Positions 24,479 through 32,353 of a stretch of 64,000 nucleotides of DNA are shown piece after piece. Location: positions 4,774,001-4,838,000 of the forward strand of contig NZ_JAJSOO010000001.1 of the NCBI RefSeq assembly GCF_029428875.1. The letters run 5' to 3'. The notes beneath the pieces were generated by a model. That model did not search any database. It saw only the letters and a list, made by a program, of their open reading frames with translations, and was not told the DNA's origin. The position numbers were made by a program, and so were the translations under genes. This stretch comes from Streptomyces sp. JH34 (GTDB taxonomy: Bacteria; Actinomycetota; Actinomycetes; Streptomycetales; Streptomycetaceae). Within the stretch, counting starts at the first letter, position 1; each line of letters starts with the position of its first letter.

Positions 24479-25090
24479 CGCGCCGCCGGTTCCCGCAGGT
24501 GGGCCACCAGCGAGACCGGTTCCGTCACCGTGAAGTCGAAGCCGAGCGAGTCCAGGGAATCAGCCCCGGTGTCCAGGCCGCATGTCTCCGCGTCGACAGG
24601 CTCGACGGTGCCCACTGCGGGGTTGATCCGCTCCGGCACCGCCGCGGTGGGAGCGTGGACCGTCACCCGGGCGCGGTGACGCCGGGCGGCGGCCGACGAT
24701 CCGCCGGCGGCGTACGCCGCCGCGTCGCCGTCCGGGTCCTCGCGGGGCTCGGAACGCGGGCCGGCCGGCAGCCGGGGCGTGAGCCGGTCCATCCGGAGGT
24801 GCGCCAGGCGTCACGGTCCACGTCCCACGCTACGAGGTACCACCCGGCGGCCCCATTTCGCGACGCGCTGGGGCTCGACCAGCCGGCGGGCGGAGGCGCC
24901 GGAGTGGTCGCGGTAGTCCAGGCGCAGCCGCTCGTGGTCACGGCAGGCGGCCGTCAGTGTCATCAGGGGTTCCGTGTCCGTCCCCGGTGCGGGCCGGTCC
25001 GGTGGAACCTGGAGGGCCCGGACGCGCCGCCGCAGACGAGGGCAGCACCTGCTCCAGCATGGCGAGAGCGCGGCCCGAGGTCTCCTCAGT
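24470..25090 (-). pseudogene. Remnant of a WYL-domain transcriptional regulator
   Basis: The minus strand retains the C-terminal two thirds of a WYL (YafY/PafC-like) regulator spread over three frames. From the N-terminal side these are LAMLEQVLPS, then GWYLVAWDVDRDAWRT (the WYL box), then DRLTPRLPAGPR with RARVTVHAPTAAVPERI and LGFDFTVTEP. At least two frameshifts and a small in-frame loss (after DSLDSLGF) are visible. The helix-turn-helix N-terminus is missing, cut at about 25090 where a different pseudogene begins on the other strand. The gene is dead. Confidence 0.8.
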
Positions 25091-25691
25091 CCCGGCGAGA
25101 TGGGCCGGATCGCCCCGGATCATGTGAAGGGCATCCACGTGAACGGGCTGGTCACCTAACCCTCGGACAAGTCCGCGGACTCCGCCGGCCTCACCGGGGC
25201 GAGCAGATCCGACTGGAGCGGCTGCAGAAGTTCCGTGACGACAAGATGGGCTTCAACTTCGTCCAGTCGACCTGCCTGGAGACGGTGGCCTACGGGCTGA
25301 ATGACTCGCCGGCCGGCTAGCTCGCCTGGATCATCGAGAAGTTCAAGGAGTGGACGGGAACGGCCAGTGAGCTGCTCGAGGACGCGGCGGACCGCGACAC
25401 CCTGCTCACCAACATCAGCCTCTACTGGTTCCCCGGTACGGCGGGACGGCGGCCCATCTCTACTACGAGATGGCCCATGACCTGGGCGCCTGGGCGCCTG
25501 GAGAGCGAGGCACCGTACCCACCGCGGTGGCCGTCGCGCTGCCCTCCGACGTGGCGATCCGCCGCTTCGCCGAGCGCGACCACCACGTCGTGCGCTGGAC
25601 GGAGTTCGACCGCGGCGGCAACTTCCTATCGCTGGAGCAACCGGAGCTCCTCGCCGAGGACGTAAGGGAGGTCTTCGCGGGCCTGGACTGA
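25090..25691 (+). pseudogene. Remnant of an epoxide hydrolase-like gene
   Basis: Fragments of an alpha/beta-hydrolase of the epoxide hydrolase family are readable on the plus strand: GRIAPDHVKGIHVNGLVT, then GFNFVQSTCLETVAYGLNDS, LAWIIEKFKEWTG with DRDTLLTNISLYWFPGTAG, then PTAVAVALPSDVAIRRFAERD and WTEFDRGGNF with the C-terminal catalytic His region altered (GGNF in place of the usual GGHF). There are in-frame stops (one at 25318-25320) and a frameshift near 25445, and the N-terminal half with the nucleophile is missing. The protein cannot be made as a functional enzyme. Confidence 0.8.
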
Positions 25692-25710
25692 GCCTGTAAC
25701 TGTCCGCGGC

Positions 25711-26679
25711 TCAAGGGCAGGGGTGGCTGCGGTTCCGGTCGCGCCAGGCCCGGGGCGAGATGCCGTAAGCCTGCTTGAACACCTTGCTGAAGTGGGTCGC
25801 GTCCACGAAGCCCCAACTCCGTCCGATCGCCGCTACGGTCCGGACCCGGCCCTTCGGGCCCGCCAGCTCGCGTTTGCATTCCGCGAGGCGATGCGAGCGG
25901 ATCCAGTCTCCGAGGCTGATGCCCGACCGGCCCAGTACGTTATAGAGATGACGGACCGAGATGCCGTGCTCTGCGGCAATACGAGCGGCTGACAGGTCGG
26001 TATCAGCCAGGTGCGTGCGGAGGTAGTACATAATCCGCAGGTTCAGCGTCGCCTCCAACGGTGCCTGGGCCAGGTCCAGGTTTCCGAGCTGGGACGTCAC
26101 GACGGCTCGGACGAGTTCGATGCTGGGTTCCGTGACGGTGTCCGCGTACGGGCCTCTGTGCAGTGCTTCACTGACGGCAAGTTGGGAAAAGTACGTTGAG
26201 GCGAGGCTGGCTACGGGGTTGTCGGAGCCGAGGGTGACTGCGGTGATGTCCCGAAGCGACCGCTCGGGCAGTGCGAGTGCTGCACGGGGGAAACGGAGGA
26301 GGTGCTGGTCCACTCCCTCGCTGAAGAGAAGCGTGTATGGGGTGGTTGTGTCGTAAAGAACGAAGTCCCCTGGTCGCAGCAGAGCCTGACGACCATTCTG
26401 CGTGACCACGCTGGTGCCGGCAATCTGGAGACCGAGGAAAATGGCGGGCTCCTCGTCCCCCCGCGCCAGCTGAGAGGGCCGCCTAACGGTCAGTGCGGTC
26501 GTTCGTGCGGAGCAGATCTCCATGGGCCCGACGGTGTTCAACCCGAGGCGCACCGAGAGGCGCTCTGGCGGCAGATGATGATCGATATCGACCCGCACCA
26601 GCGATTCCCACACCGCGTGCCGGATCGTCTCCTCCCTGTCGCGCGGTGGCACTGACGTGGTGTCCAGGACCGAGCTCAT
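25711..26679 (-). CDS. AraC-family transcriptional regulator
   Basis: This 322-residue regulator has an N-terminal AraC-binding-like domain (RPSQLARGDEEPAIFLGLQI, then QNGRQALLRPGDFVLYDTTTPY) and a C-terminal pair of helix-turn-helix motifs (LSAARIAAEHGISVRHLYNVL and VAAIGRSWGFVDATHFSKVFKQ read in parts, ending YGISPRAWRDR). The ATG at 26679 gives the family's usual MSSVLDT start but lacks its own Shine-Dalgarno site. A short upstream ORF with a strong site ends in an ATGA overlap with it, so coupled translation is likely. No target operon is obvious: the gene faces a decayed region downstream and an empty region upstream. Confidence 0.88.
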   Translation of the reverse strand: MSSVLDTTSVPPRDREETIRHAVWESLVRVDIDHHLPPERLSVRLGLNTVGPMEICSARTTALTVRRPSQLARGDEEPAIFLGLQIAGTSVVTQNGRQALLRPGDFVLYDTTTPYTLLFSEGVDQHLLRFPRAALALPERSLRDITAVTLGSDNPVASLASTYFSQLAVSEALHRGPYADTVTEPSIELVRAVVTSQLGNLDLAQAPLEATLNLRIMYYLRTHLADTDLSAARIAAEHGISVRHLYNVLGRSGISLGDWIRSHRLAECKRELAGPKGRVRTVAAIGRSWGFVDATHFSKVFKQAYGISPRAWRDRNRSHPCP

Positions 26680-26744
26680 CGGAGGGGCCGTGGTCTGTAC
26701 CGGCCGCCGGCCGCGTTGGGTAAGACGTCGGTCCGCTGCTTCAT
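26676..26744 (-). CDS. Possible 22-residue leader peptide with TTA codon
   Basis: This short frame, MKQRTDVLPNAAGGRYRPRP plus two residues, starts at an ATG with a well-spaced GAGAGGTGG site and stops in the sequence ATGA, where the A-T-G is the start of the AraC regulator. Codon 8 (26721-26723) is TTA, the codon read only by the bldA tRNA. The arrangement suggests translation of the regulator depends on translating this leader, so bldA could control it. The peptide has no recognisable family; it may be chance, but site, spacing and overlap fit together. Confidence 0.45.
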   Translation of the reverse strand: MKQRTDVLPNAAGGRYRPRPLR

Positions 26745-27188
26745 GCTCCACCTCTCAACAGGGCCGGTGCGAGCATCAGAATGGCAGGGGTTCGTCACGC
26801 TGCGCAACGCCCTTGGTGCCGTGCGAGTGCCTAGGTGCTGACTGCTGCCTTGTGCCACACCTTGTCGGTTTCCGCGTCGGCGTCCGGCACCGGCAGGACA
26901 ACCGCCTCGGGAATGCGCCCACTGACACAGCTTTGTGCACGCATGACACAGTGCGTGCCGCGTGCTCGCCTTAATGTCGGTTGAGGAATCGCTCACGTAT
27001 CTGGGATCACGTGTACGTGTGATGGCCCGGTGCGCAACGCGGTGACGGTCCCCGGCGGCCTGTGCCGCACCGGGGACCGGAGATTTGCGCGTTATGCAGC
27101 GGTTCTGCTGCACCCCGACCGGGGGCGGGGTGCAGCTACAGATGCGGGCCCCCGTTCGGCTTGCCTTCAAGATTGCCTGGGAGCACGC
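26745..27188. other. Gene-free region
   Basis: About 440 bp between the divergent AraC leader and a small membrane protein gene. It is less GC-rich than the surroundings and should contain both promoters. No tRNA, repeat or convincing coding frame was found. Confidence 0.5.
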
Positions 27189-27464
27189 ATGAATAGTTTG
27201 CCGTTCGTTGTGTCGGTCGCGGCCGGGTGGTTGTTGATCTCGCTCGTGCCAATGCGCAGCGCGTCCGCACGCAGGAGCTGGGGGGTGATCATCCTGGGTG
27301 CCTCGGCCCTGCTCGTCCTGAGCGCCGGTCTCTACGGCTCGCAGCTGGAGGTCCGCAGCGACTACCGAGGGGAGTCCCCTACGGTTCTACTGATGCTCGG
27401 CGCGGCGATCGTTGTGGCCCCCGGCGCCATCGCCGCATTGGTCCGACGGAGCAAGAGCCATTAG
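27189..27464 (+). CDS. Small membrane protein, function unknown
   Basis: The 91-residue protein starts at an ATG with GGGAGC seven bases upstream. Three hydrophobic stretches are visible: FVVSVAAGWLLISLVP, WGVIILGASALLVLSAGL and TVLLMLGAAIVVAPGAIAALV, the last followed by a basic RRSKSH tail expected inside the cell. An extracellular or cytoplasmic loop of about 20 polar residues lies between the second and third. I do not recognise a family. It is convergent with the cation exporter gene with about 200 bp between, and no operon partner is present. Confidence 0.6.
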   Translation: MNSLPFVVSVAAGWLLISLVPMRSASARRSWGVIILGASALLVLSAGLYGSQLEVRSDYRGESPTVLLMLGAAIVVAPGAIAALVRRSKSH

Positions 27465-27666
27465 TTACCTCTCTGTCAGGTACAGCCGCTGTGACAGCGT
27501 CGGGGACTCCCTGGCGATCGCATCGGTCACCTGTCGGTGATCCCGCCACCTGCCACCCGACGTCGGCGTCAGATCCGGCGACACCCGGCCGATCCGCGCC
27601 GCCCACTGTTGCGCGTCAGTCAACGGCACACCCAGAACATCGAGTCGGTACCACCATCGAATTGCT

Positions 27667-28626
27667 CTAGTCCTGGGGGGCGGCCCGGTGCCGCTGGGCG
27701 CGCCCCGGTGTCGGATCCAGGTACACCCGCTGGATCGACGGGTAGCGCTCCCGCAGCTGCTGCTCCGCCTCCTCGCACGCCCACTCGATCTGCTCGGCCC
27801 TCGACGCGTCCCGGAAGTCGATCTTCGCGGCGACCAGCAGCTCCGAGGGGCCCTGGATCAGCGTGGTCAGCTCCAGCACCTCGACGACGTGCGGCACGGA
27901 CAGCAGCTCCTCGCGCACCCCGGCCCGCATCTCCGGCGGGAGCGGGCGGCCGATCAGCAGCTGGGCGTTGGACCGGCACAGCACCCACGCCACGTACACC
28001 AGCAGGAAGCCGATGAGGATCGAGGCGACGCCGTCCCACACCGCGGAACCGGACAGCTGTCCGCCGAGCAGGCCGCCGGCCGCCAGCAGCAGCCCGGCCA
28101 GGGCCGCCGAGTCCTCCATCACCACGGCCTTGACCGCGGTGTCGGGTGTCCGGCGCAGATAGCGCGGCGCGGGCATCCGGAGCCGCGCCGCCTCCCCGCG
28201 CACCTGCCGCACCCCGGTGCGCAGCGAGAAGCCCTCCAGCAGGAAGGCCACCGCGAGCACGAGGTACGACACGAGCGGATCGCCCAGCTCCTCGCCCTTC
28301 AGAAGGGTGTGGACGCCGTCGTACAGCGAGAACACCGCGCCCCCGACGAACGTCGCGACGGCGGCGAGCATCGCCCAGATGTACCGCTCGGGGCCGTAGC
28401 CCAGCGGGTGGTCCTCGTCGGGCGGCTTCTCGCTGCGCTTGAGCGCGGTGAGGAGCATGAGCTCGGTGACCGTGTCGGCGACCGAGTGCGCGGCCTCCGA
28501 CAGCATCGCGCTCGAACCGCTGATCAGCCCCGCCACCAGCTTCGCCACCGCGATGCCGAGATTGGCCGCCGCCGCGACGACGACGGTGAACGTGGACTCG
28601 CCGCCCTCGGTCTGCTCGTCACCCAT
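27667..28626 (-). CDS. Cation diffusion facilitator (CDF) exporter
   Basis: CDF proteins export divalent metals such as Zn2+ by proton antiport. The 319-residue protein has six expected membrane segments, starting with FTVVVAAAANLGIAVAKLVAG. The conserved SEAAHSVADTVTE in helix II and EDSAALAGLLLAAGG in helix V carry the acidic metal-binding positions, and PDEDHPLGYGPERYIW is the family loop motif. The C-terminal cytoplasmic domain is short. Helix II has H-x3-D and helix V has D-x3, different from the strict H/D set of zinc transporters, so substrate is uncertain. It is transcribed alone, 28 bp from the convergent-direction TesB gene's stop. Confidence 0.9.
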   Translation of the reverse strand: MGDEQTEGGESTFTVVVAAAANLGIAVAKLVAGLISGSSAMLSEAAHSVADTVTELMLLTALKRSEKPPDEDHPLGYGPERYIWAMLAAVATFVGGAVFSLYDGVHTLLKGEELGDPLVSYLVLAVAFLLEGFSLRTGVRQVRGEAARLRMPAPRYLRRTPDTAVKAVVMEDSAALAGLLLAAGGLLGGQLSGSAVWDGVASILIGFLLVYVAWVLCRSNAQLLIGRPLPPEMRAGVREELLSVPHVVEVLELTTLIQGPSELLVAAKIDFRDASRAEQIEWACEEAEQQLRERYPSIQRVYLDPTPGRAQRHRAAPQD

Positions 28627-28654
28627 GGTGGGCAGTATGTCCGAATCTGTGGCC

Positions 28655-29530
28655 TCAGTCCCTCGGGACGCGGACCAGCCCCTCCTGGATGACCGTGATG
28701 GCCAGCTTGCCGTCCGCCGTCCAGATCCTGGCCTGCCCGAGACCGCGTCCGCCGGACGCGGACGGCGACTCCTGGTCGTACAGCAGCCACTCGTCGGCCC
28801 GGAAGGGGCGGTGGAACCACATCGCGTGGTCCAGGCTGGCGCCCACCACGTCGCCGACCGACCAGCCGCCGCGCCCGTGGGCGAGCAGCACGGAGTCGAG
28901 GAGCGTCATGTCGGAGACGTACGTCGCCATGCAGACGTGCAGCAGCGGATCGTCCGCCAGCTTCCCGTGGGTACGGAACCAGACCTGGGAGCGGGGCTCA
29001 CGGGGTTCACCGGCCGTGGCGAACGGCGGCGCGTCGACGTACCGCAGGTCGACGGCGGCCCGGGCCTCCAGCAGCCGGTCCACCATGCGGGGGTCCGTGA
29101 AGCGGTCCGCGTACCCGGGCAGCATCTCCGCGGCCGTCGGCAGGGTCTCCGGGTCCGGCGCCGAGGGCATGACCGCCTGGTGGTCCATGCCCTCCTCGTG
29201 GGCCTGGAACGACGCTGAGAGGTGGAAGATCGGCTTGCCGTGCTGGACGGCGACGACCCGGCGGGTGGTGAAGGACCGCCCGTCGCGGATCCGGTCCACG
29301 CTGTAGACGATCGGCGCGCCCGGGTCCCCGGGGCGCAGGAAGTACGCGTGCAGGGAGTGGGCGCCCCGGTCCTCGGGAACCGTGCGCCCGGCGGCGACCA
29401 GGGCCTGGGCCGCGACCTGGCCGCCGAAGACGCGGGGCACGACCGCCGAACGGCTCGTGCCCCGGAAGATGTCCTGCTCGATCCGCTCGAGGTCGAGCAG
29501 ATCGAGCAGGGATTCAAGTGCTGCGCTCAT
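28655..29530 (-). CDS. tesB: Acyl-CoA thioesterase II
   Basis: TesB hydrolyses medium and long acyl-CoA thioesters. The 291-residue protein has a double hotdog fold: the first half contains RVFGGQVAAQALVAAGRTV and HSLHAYFLRPGD, the second SDMTLLDSVLLAHG, LDHAMWFHRPFRADEWLLYD, with the catalytic Asp, Thr/Ser and Gln of the family in the second domain (DHAMWFH and the GLGQARIW end). The start MSAALESLLDLLDLE is typical. It sits between an acyl-CoA dehydrogenase and the CDF gene on the same strand; the 21 bp spacing to the dehydrogenase suggests co-transcription and a shared role in fatty acyl-CoA turnover. Confidence 0.93.
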   Translation of the reverse strand: MSAALESLLDLLDLERIEQDIFRGTSRSAVVPRVFGGQVAAQALVAAGRTVPEDRGAHSLHAYFLRPGDPGAPIVYSVDRIRDGRSFTTRRVVAVQHGKPIFHLSASFQAHEEGMDHQAVMPSAPDPETLPTAAEMLPGYADRFTDPRMVDRLLEARAAVDLRYVDAPPFATAGEPREPRSQVWFRTHGKLADDPLLHVCMATYVSDMTLLDSVLLAHGRGGWSVGDVVGASLDHAMWFHRPFRADEWLLYDQESPSASGGRGLGQARIWTADGKLAITVIQEGLVRVPRD

Positions 29531-29551
29531 GGGGGAGAAACGTAGCCGCTC

Positions 29552-30709
29552 TCAGAGGCCCATGGACTTGGCGATGATCGACTTCATGACCTCGCTGGTG
29601 CCGCCGTAGATGCGGTTGACCCGGTTGTCCGTGTACAGCCGGGCGATCGGGTACTCGTTCATGAAGCCGTAGCCGCCGTGCAGCTGGAGGCAGCGGTCGA
29701 TCACCCGGTGCGCGACCTCGGTGCAGAACAGCTTCGCCGAGGCGGCCTCGGCGGGGGTGAGCTCGCCGGCGTCCAGGGCCTCGATCGCGCGGTCGCAGAC
29801 GGCCTCGGCCGCGTCGACCTCGGCCTTGCAGGCGGCCAGTTCGAACTTGGTGTTCTGGAAGGACGCGACGGTCTTGCCGAAGACGGTGCGGTCCTGCGTG
29901 TACTGCTGGGCGAACCGCACGGCGGCGGCGGCCTGCGCGTACGCGCCGACGGCGATGCCCAGGCGCTCCTGGGGGAGGTTCTGGCCGAGGTAGGAGAAGC
30001 CCTTGTTCTCCTCTCCCAGCAGGTCCTCGACGGGCACCTTGACGTCCACGAAGGCCAGTTCAGCGGTGTCGGAGACCTTCAGGCCCAGCTTGTCGAGCTT
30101 GCGGCCGACCGAGTAGCCCTCGGACTTGGTGTCGACGACCAGGAGCGAGATGCCGTGGCGGCGGTCGTCGGCCTTGGGGGCGTCCGTGCGGGCGCAGACG
30201 ATGACCTTGTCGGCGTGCACACCACCGGTGATGAAGGTCTTGGCGCCGTTGAGGACGTAGTGCGTGCCGTCCTCGGAGAGCTTGGCGGTCGTCTTCATGC
30301 CGGCCAGGTCCGAACCGGTGCCCGGCTCGGTCATGGCTATCGCGTACATGGACTTGCCGGAGACGAAGTCCGGCAGCCAGCGCTTCTTCTGCTCCTCGGT
30401 GGCGTACGCCTTGAGGTACGGCAGGCAGAGCAGGACGTGCACGCCGGAGCCGCCGAAGGAGATGCCCGCGCGGGCGGTCTCCTCGTACAGCACCGCCTCG
30501 AACTTGAAGGACTCCTCGCCCGCGCCGCCGTACTCCTCGGGCACCTCGATGCCGAAGATGCCGAGCTCGGCGAGCTTGTAGTAGAAGTCGCGAGGCGCCT
30601 GGCCCGCCGCGAACCACTCGTCGTAGACGGGGACGACCTCGGCCTCGATGAAGGCGCGGATGGTCTCCCGGAACGCCTCGTGGTCCTCGTTGTAAACCGT
30701 ACGGCGCAC
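29552..30709 (-). CDS. Acyl-CoA dehydrogenase (long/medium-chain type)
   Basis: The 385-residue flavoenzyme has all family landmarks: AIAMTEPGTGSDLAGMKTTA, the NGAKTFITGG segment, LPQERLGIAVGAYAQA with the region before the catalytic Glu, and the C-terminal QLHGGYGFMNEYPIARLYTD with IYGGTSEVMKSIIAKS. It is similar to the long-chain acyl-CoA dehydrogenases FadE used in beta-oxidation in actinomycetes. A TGAGCAAGCGCTTA site lies about 45 bp upstream, a TetR-type operator found before such genes. It leads a short unit with tesB. The ATG at 30709 gives the conserved MRRTVYNEDHEAFR start. Confidence 0.92.
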   Translation of the reverse strand: MRRTVYNEDHEAFRETIRAFIEAEVVPVYDEWFAAGQAPRDFYYKLAELGIFGIEVPEEYGGAGEESFKFEAVLYEETARAGISFGGSGVHVLLCLPYLKAYATEEQKKRWLPDFVSGKSMYAIAMTEPGTGSDLAGMKTTAKLSEDGTHYVLNGAKTFITGGVHADKVIVCARTDAPKADDRRHGISLLVVDTKSEGYSVGRKLDKLGLKVSDTAELAFVDVKVPVEDLLGEENKGFSYLGQNLPQERLGIAVGAYAQAAAAVRFAQQYTQDRTVFGKTVASFQNTKFELAACKAEVDAAEAVCDRAIEALDAGELTPAEAASAKLFCTEVAHRVIDRCLQLHGGYGFMNEYPIARLYTDNRVNRIYGGTSEVMKSIIAKSMGL

Positions 30710-30751
30710 GGGGTGCCTCCTGGTGTCAGCTTCGGCTTCGGTCGCAGTGGC

Positions 30752-30765
30752 TAAGCGCTTGCTCA
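30752..30765. promoter_or_regulatory. Possible TetR-type operator before acyl-CoA dehydrogenase
   Basis: The minus strand reads TGAGCAAGCGCTTA, close to the palindrome GAGCAAGCGCTTGCTC bound by fatty-acid TetR regulators. The central AAGCGCTT is a perfect palindrome. It is 42 bp upstream of the gene start. The regulator is not in the window. Confidence 0.4.
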
Positions 30766-31232
30766 GTCCTGGGCAAAAGTTACCCGGCGGTCACGGCGGC
30801 TGTCCAGGGTGATGCTCAGCACGCCCACGGCCCGTTCCGGTCTCCGGGCCGTGGGGGAACGACCGGCGGGCCCGGCTGCGCCGGACGCGCCGGGCAGGCT
30901 GTTGGCGGGAGAACTCGGCGCTACGAAGGCGGAGTTCGAGGAGGCCGGTGGTGGGATCGGCGCGGTCGCGCACGAGGGGATCCGCGAGGTGCTGTCCGGG
31001 GGCGCGGGCCGCCGCGCCCCCGGACAGGGAGGTGAGGGCTGGTTCCTGACCCTCACCGGTGATTCGGATCCGGTCCGCCCCCGGATCGGTGGTGGGTCCG
31101 AAGGTGGCGGAGAGTGTCGACGCGGAGCGCTGTGTCACCCCGATGGCGGCAGGGGACGGGCGGGCGCACAGTGAAACGAGGGGCCGGTGAGAAACGGACC
31201 GGCCTGTCGTACCAACCCTCTGCGAGGCAGTC
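30766..31232. other. Gene-free region, frames not convincing
   Basis: About 470 bp between the divergent acyl-CoA dehydrogenase and Asp23/Gls24 genes. Open frames exist on both strands, but none has a ribosome site with a recognisable product. The right part must contain the Asp23 gene promoter. Confidence 0.5.
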
Positions 31233-31664
31233 ATGGCTGATATTGACGGGAACACGGGACAGGGCGGACGCGGCACGACCACCATCTCCGACAACGTCGT
31301 CTCCACCATCGCGGGCATCGCCATCCGCGACACGGACGGCGTGCACGCGGTCGGCAAAGGGGCGTCGAAGGCGCTGGGAGCCGTCACCGGCCGGGTGTCC
31401 GGGTCCTCCGCGGCGGGACGCTCCGTCAAGGTGGAGGTGGGCGAGAAGCAGACGGCGATCGACGTCGACATCAAGGTGGAGTACGGCGTGCCGATCCACG
31501 AACTCGCCGACCGGGTCAGGACCAACGTGACGGACGCGGTCGAGACCATGACCGGTCTGGACGTCGTCGAGATCAACATCAACGTCTTCGACGTCCACAT
31601 TCCTGGCGACGACAGCGACGAGGACGACGACGGCGGCAGCCGGTCGTCCGCCCGCGTGCAGTGA
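31233..31664 (+). CDS. Asp23/Gls24 family envelope stress protein
   Basis: This 143-residue protein has the Asp23/Gls24 domain: TTTISDNVVSTIAGIAIRDTDGV at the start, GRSVKVEVGEKQTAIDVDIKVEYG in the middle, and VETMTGLDVVEININVFDVHI at the end. The N-terminal tail is Gly-rich and the C-terminus is acidic (DDSDEDDD). In other bacteria such proteins sit at the membrane and respond to alkaline or cell-wall stress; some are partners of AmaP. No AmaP gene is adjacent here. The ATG has a GAGGCAG site. It is followed on the opposite strand by a secreted inhibitor gene after 63 bp. Confidence 0.9.
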   Translation: MADIDGNTGQGGRGTTTISDNVVSTIAGIAIRDTDGVHAVGKGASKALGAVTGRVSGSSAAGRSVKVEVGEKQTAIDVDIKVEYGVPIHELADRVRTNVTDAVETMTGLDVVEININVFDVHIPGDDSDEDDDGGSRSSARVQ

Positions 31665-31727
31665 GCCCGCGCCGGGTCCGGGCCCCGGCGCCGGCCGTCT
31701 GTCCCGTGGGCGTGGCAGGTGCGCAGC

Positions 31728-32138
31728 CTACTGGGGCTTGAAGGAGCGGATCTGGTAGCTCCCCTGGAGGTTGCCGCCCTGCCCGGCGAGCGTGGAACCG
31801 ACGCGCGAGTTGAAGTTGGTCTGCGTGTAGTACTGCACCCGGTGCTCGGTCTTGTTCCACACCGACAGGACGTTCCGCCCCTCGCGGATGAACGAGCAGT
31901 TGTCGGCGGTGTTCCGCATCTCGCGGGCCGTCCACTGGCAGCGGGTCCCCTCGCCGTTCCAGCCGGCGAAGGCGCAGAAGTAGCCGTGCGTGCACCGGGT
32001 GAACGCGGCGGCCGGAGCGGCGGACCTGGTCTGTCCGGCGGCCGTGCGCGCGTCGGCGTCCGTGGCCGAGACGGGGCCTGTACCCAGTCCGAAGGCCAGG
32101 ACGATCGCGGTGGCGGCAAGTGCGGTGATGCGGTTCAC
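31728..32138 (-). CDS. Secreted peptidase inhibitor, I36 family
   Basis: The 136-residue protein has a Sec signal peptide (MNRITALAATAIVLAFGLGT) and a mature domain beginning after about residue 35. The mature part carries CTHGYFCAFAGWNGEG, CQWT and DNCSFI, with four cysteines likely forming two disulphides, and SVWNKTEHRVQYY. This is the peptidase inhibitor I36 fold (Streptomyces SMI metalloproteinase inhibitor-like, beta/gamma-crystallin-type). It should act outside the cell against metalloproteases, though target specificity cannot be read from sequence. It stands alone between the Asp23 gene and a GH3 cluster. Confidence 0.83.
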   Translation of the reverse strand: MNRITALAATAIVLAFGLGTGPVSATDADARTAAGQTRSAAPAAAFTRCTHGYFCAFAGWNGEGTRCQWTAREMRNTADNCSFIREGRNVLSVWNKTEHRVQYYTQTNFNSRVGSTLAGQGGNLQGSYQIRSFKPQ

Positions 32139-32353
32139 GGTGAAGACCTTTCGCTGTTCGTCGGCGGGGCGATGCCCGTGATCAAAAGCAGCGTGGCACC
32201 CCGATGACCTGCGTAGACAGGTCCGAAAGGGGGGCGCGCGAGGTCAGTGCGACGGGTGGGAACGCGCCTGTGCGCACCGGCGTGCGGCCCGCGTCCGGCG
32301 ACGGAGGGCCGCGCCGCCCCGGGAACGACGCGGCGGGCGACTGCCCGCCGCCG

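Noticed and set aside
26676..27170. Longer 164-codon minus-strand frame upstream of the AraC gene
   Set aside because: Only the last 22 codons have a good ribosome site and context; the upstream part has a shadow-like composition and would need a start without support.
30809..31174. Plus-strand frame in the gap before the Asp23 gene
   Set aside because: No ribosome site, Gly/Ala-rich product with no family resemblance, and it ends in a promoter region.
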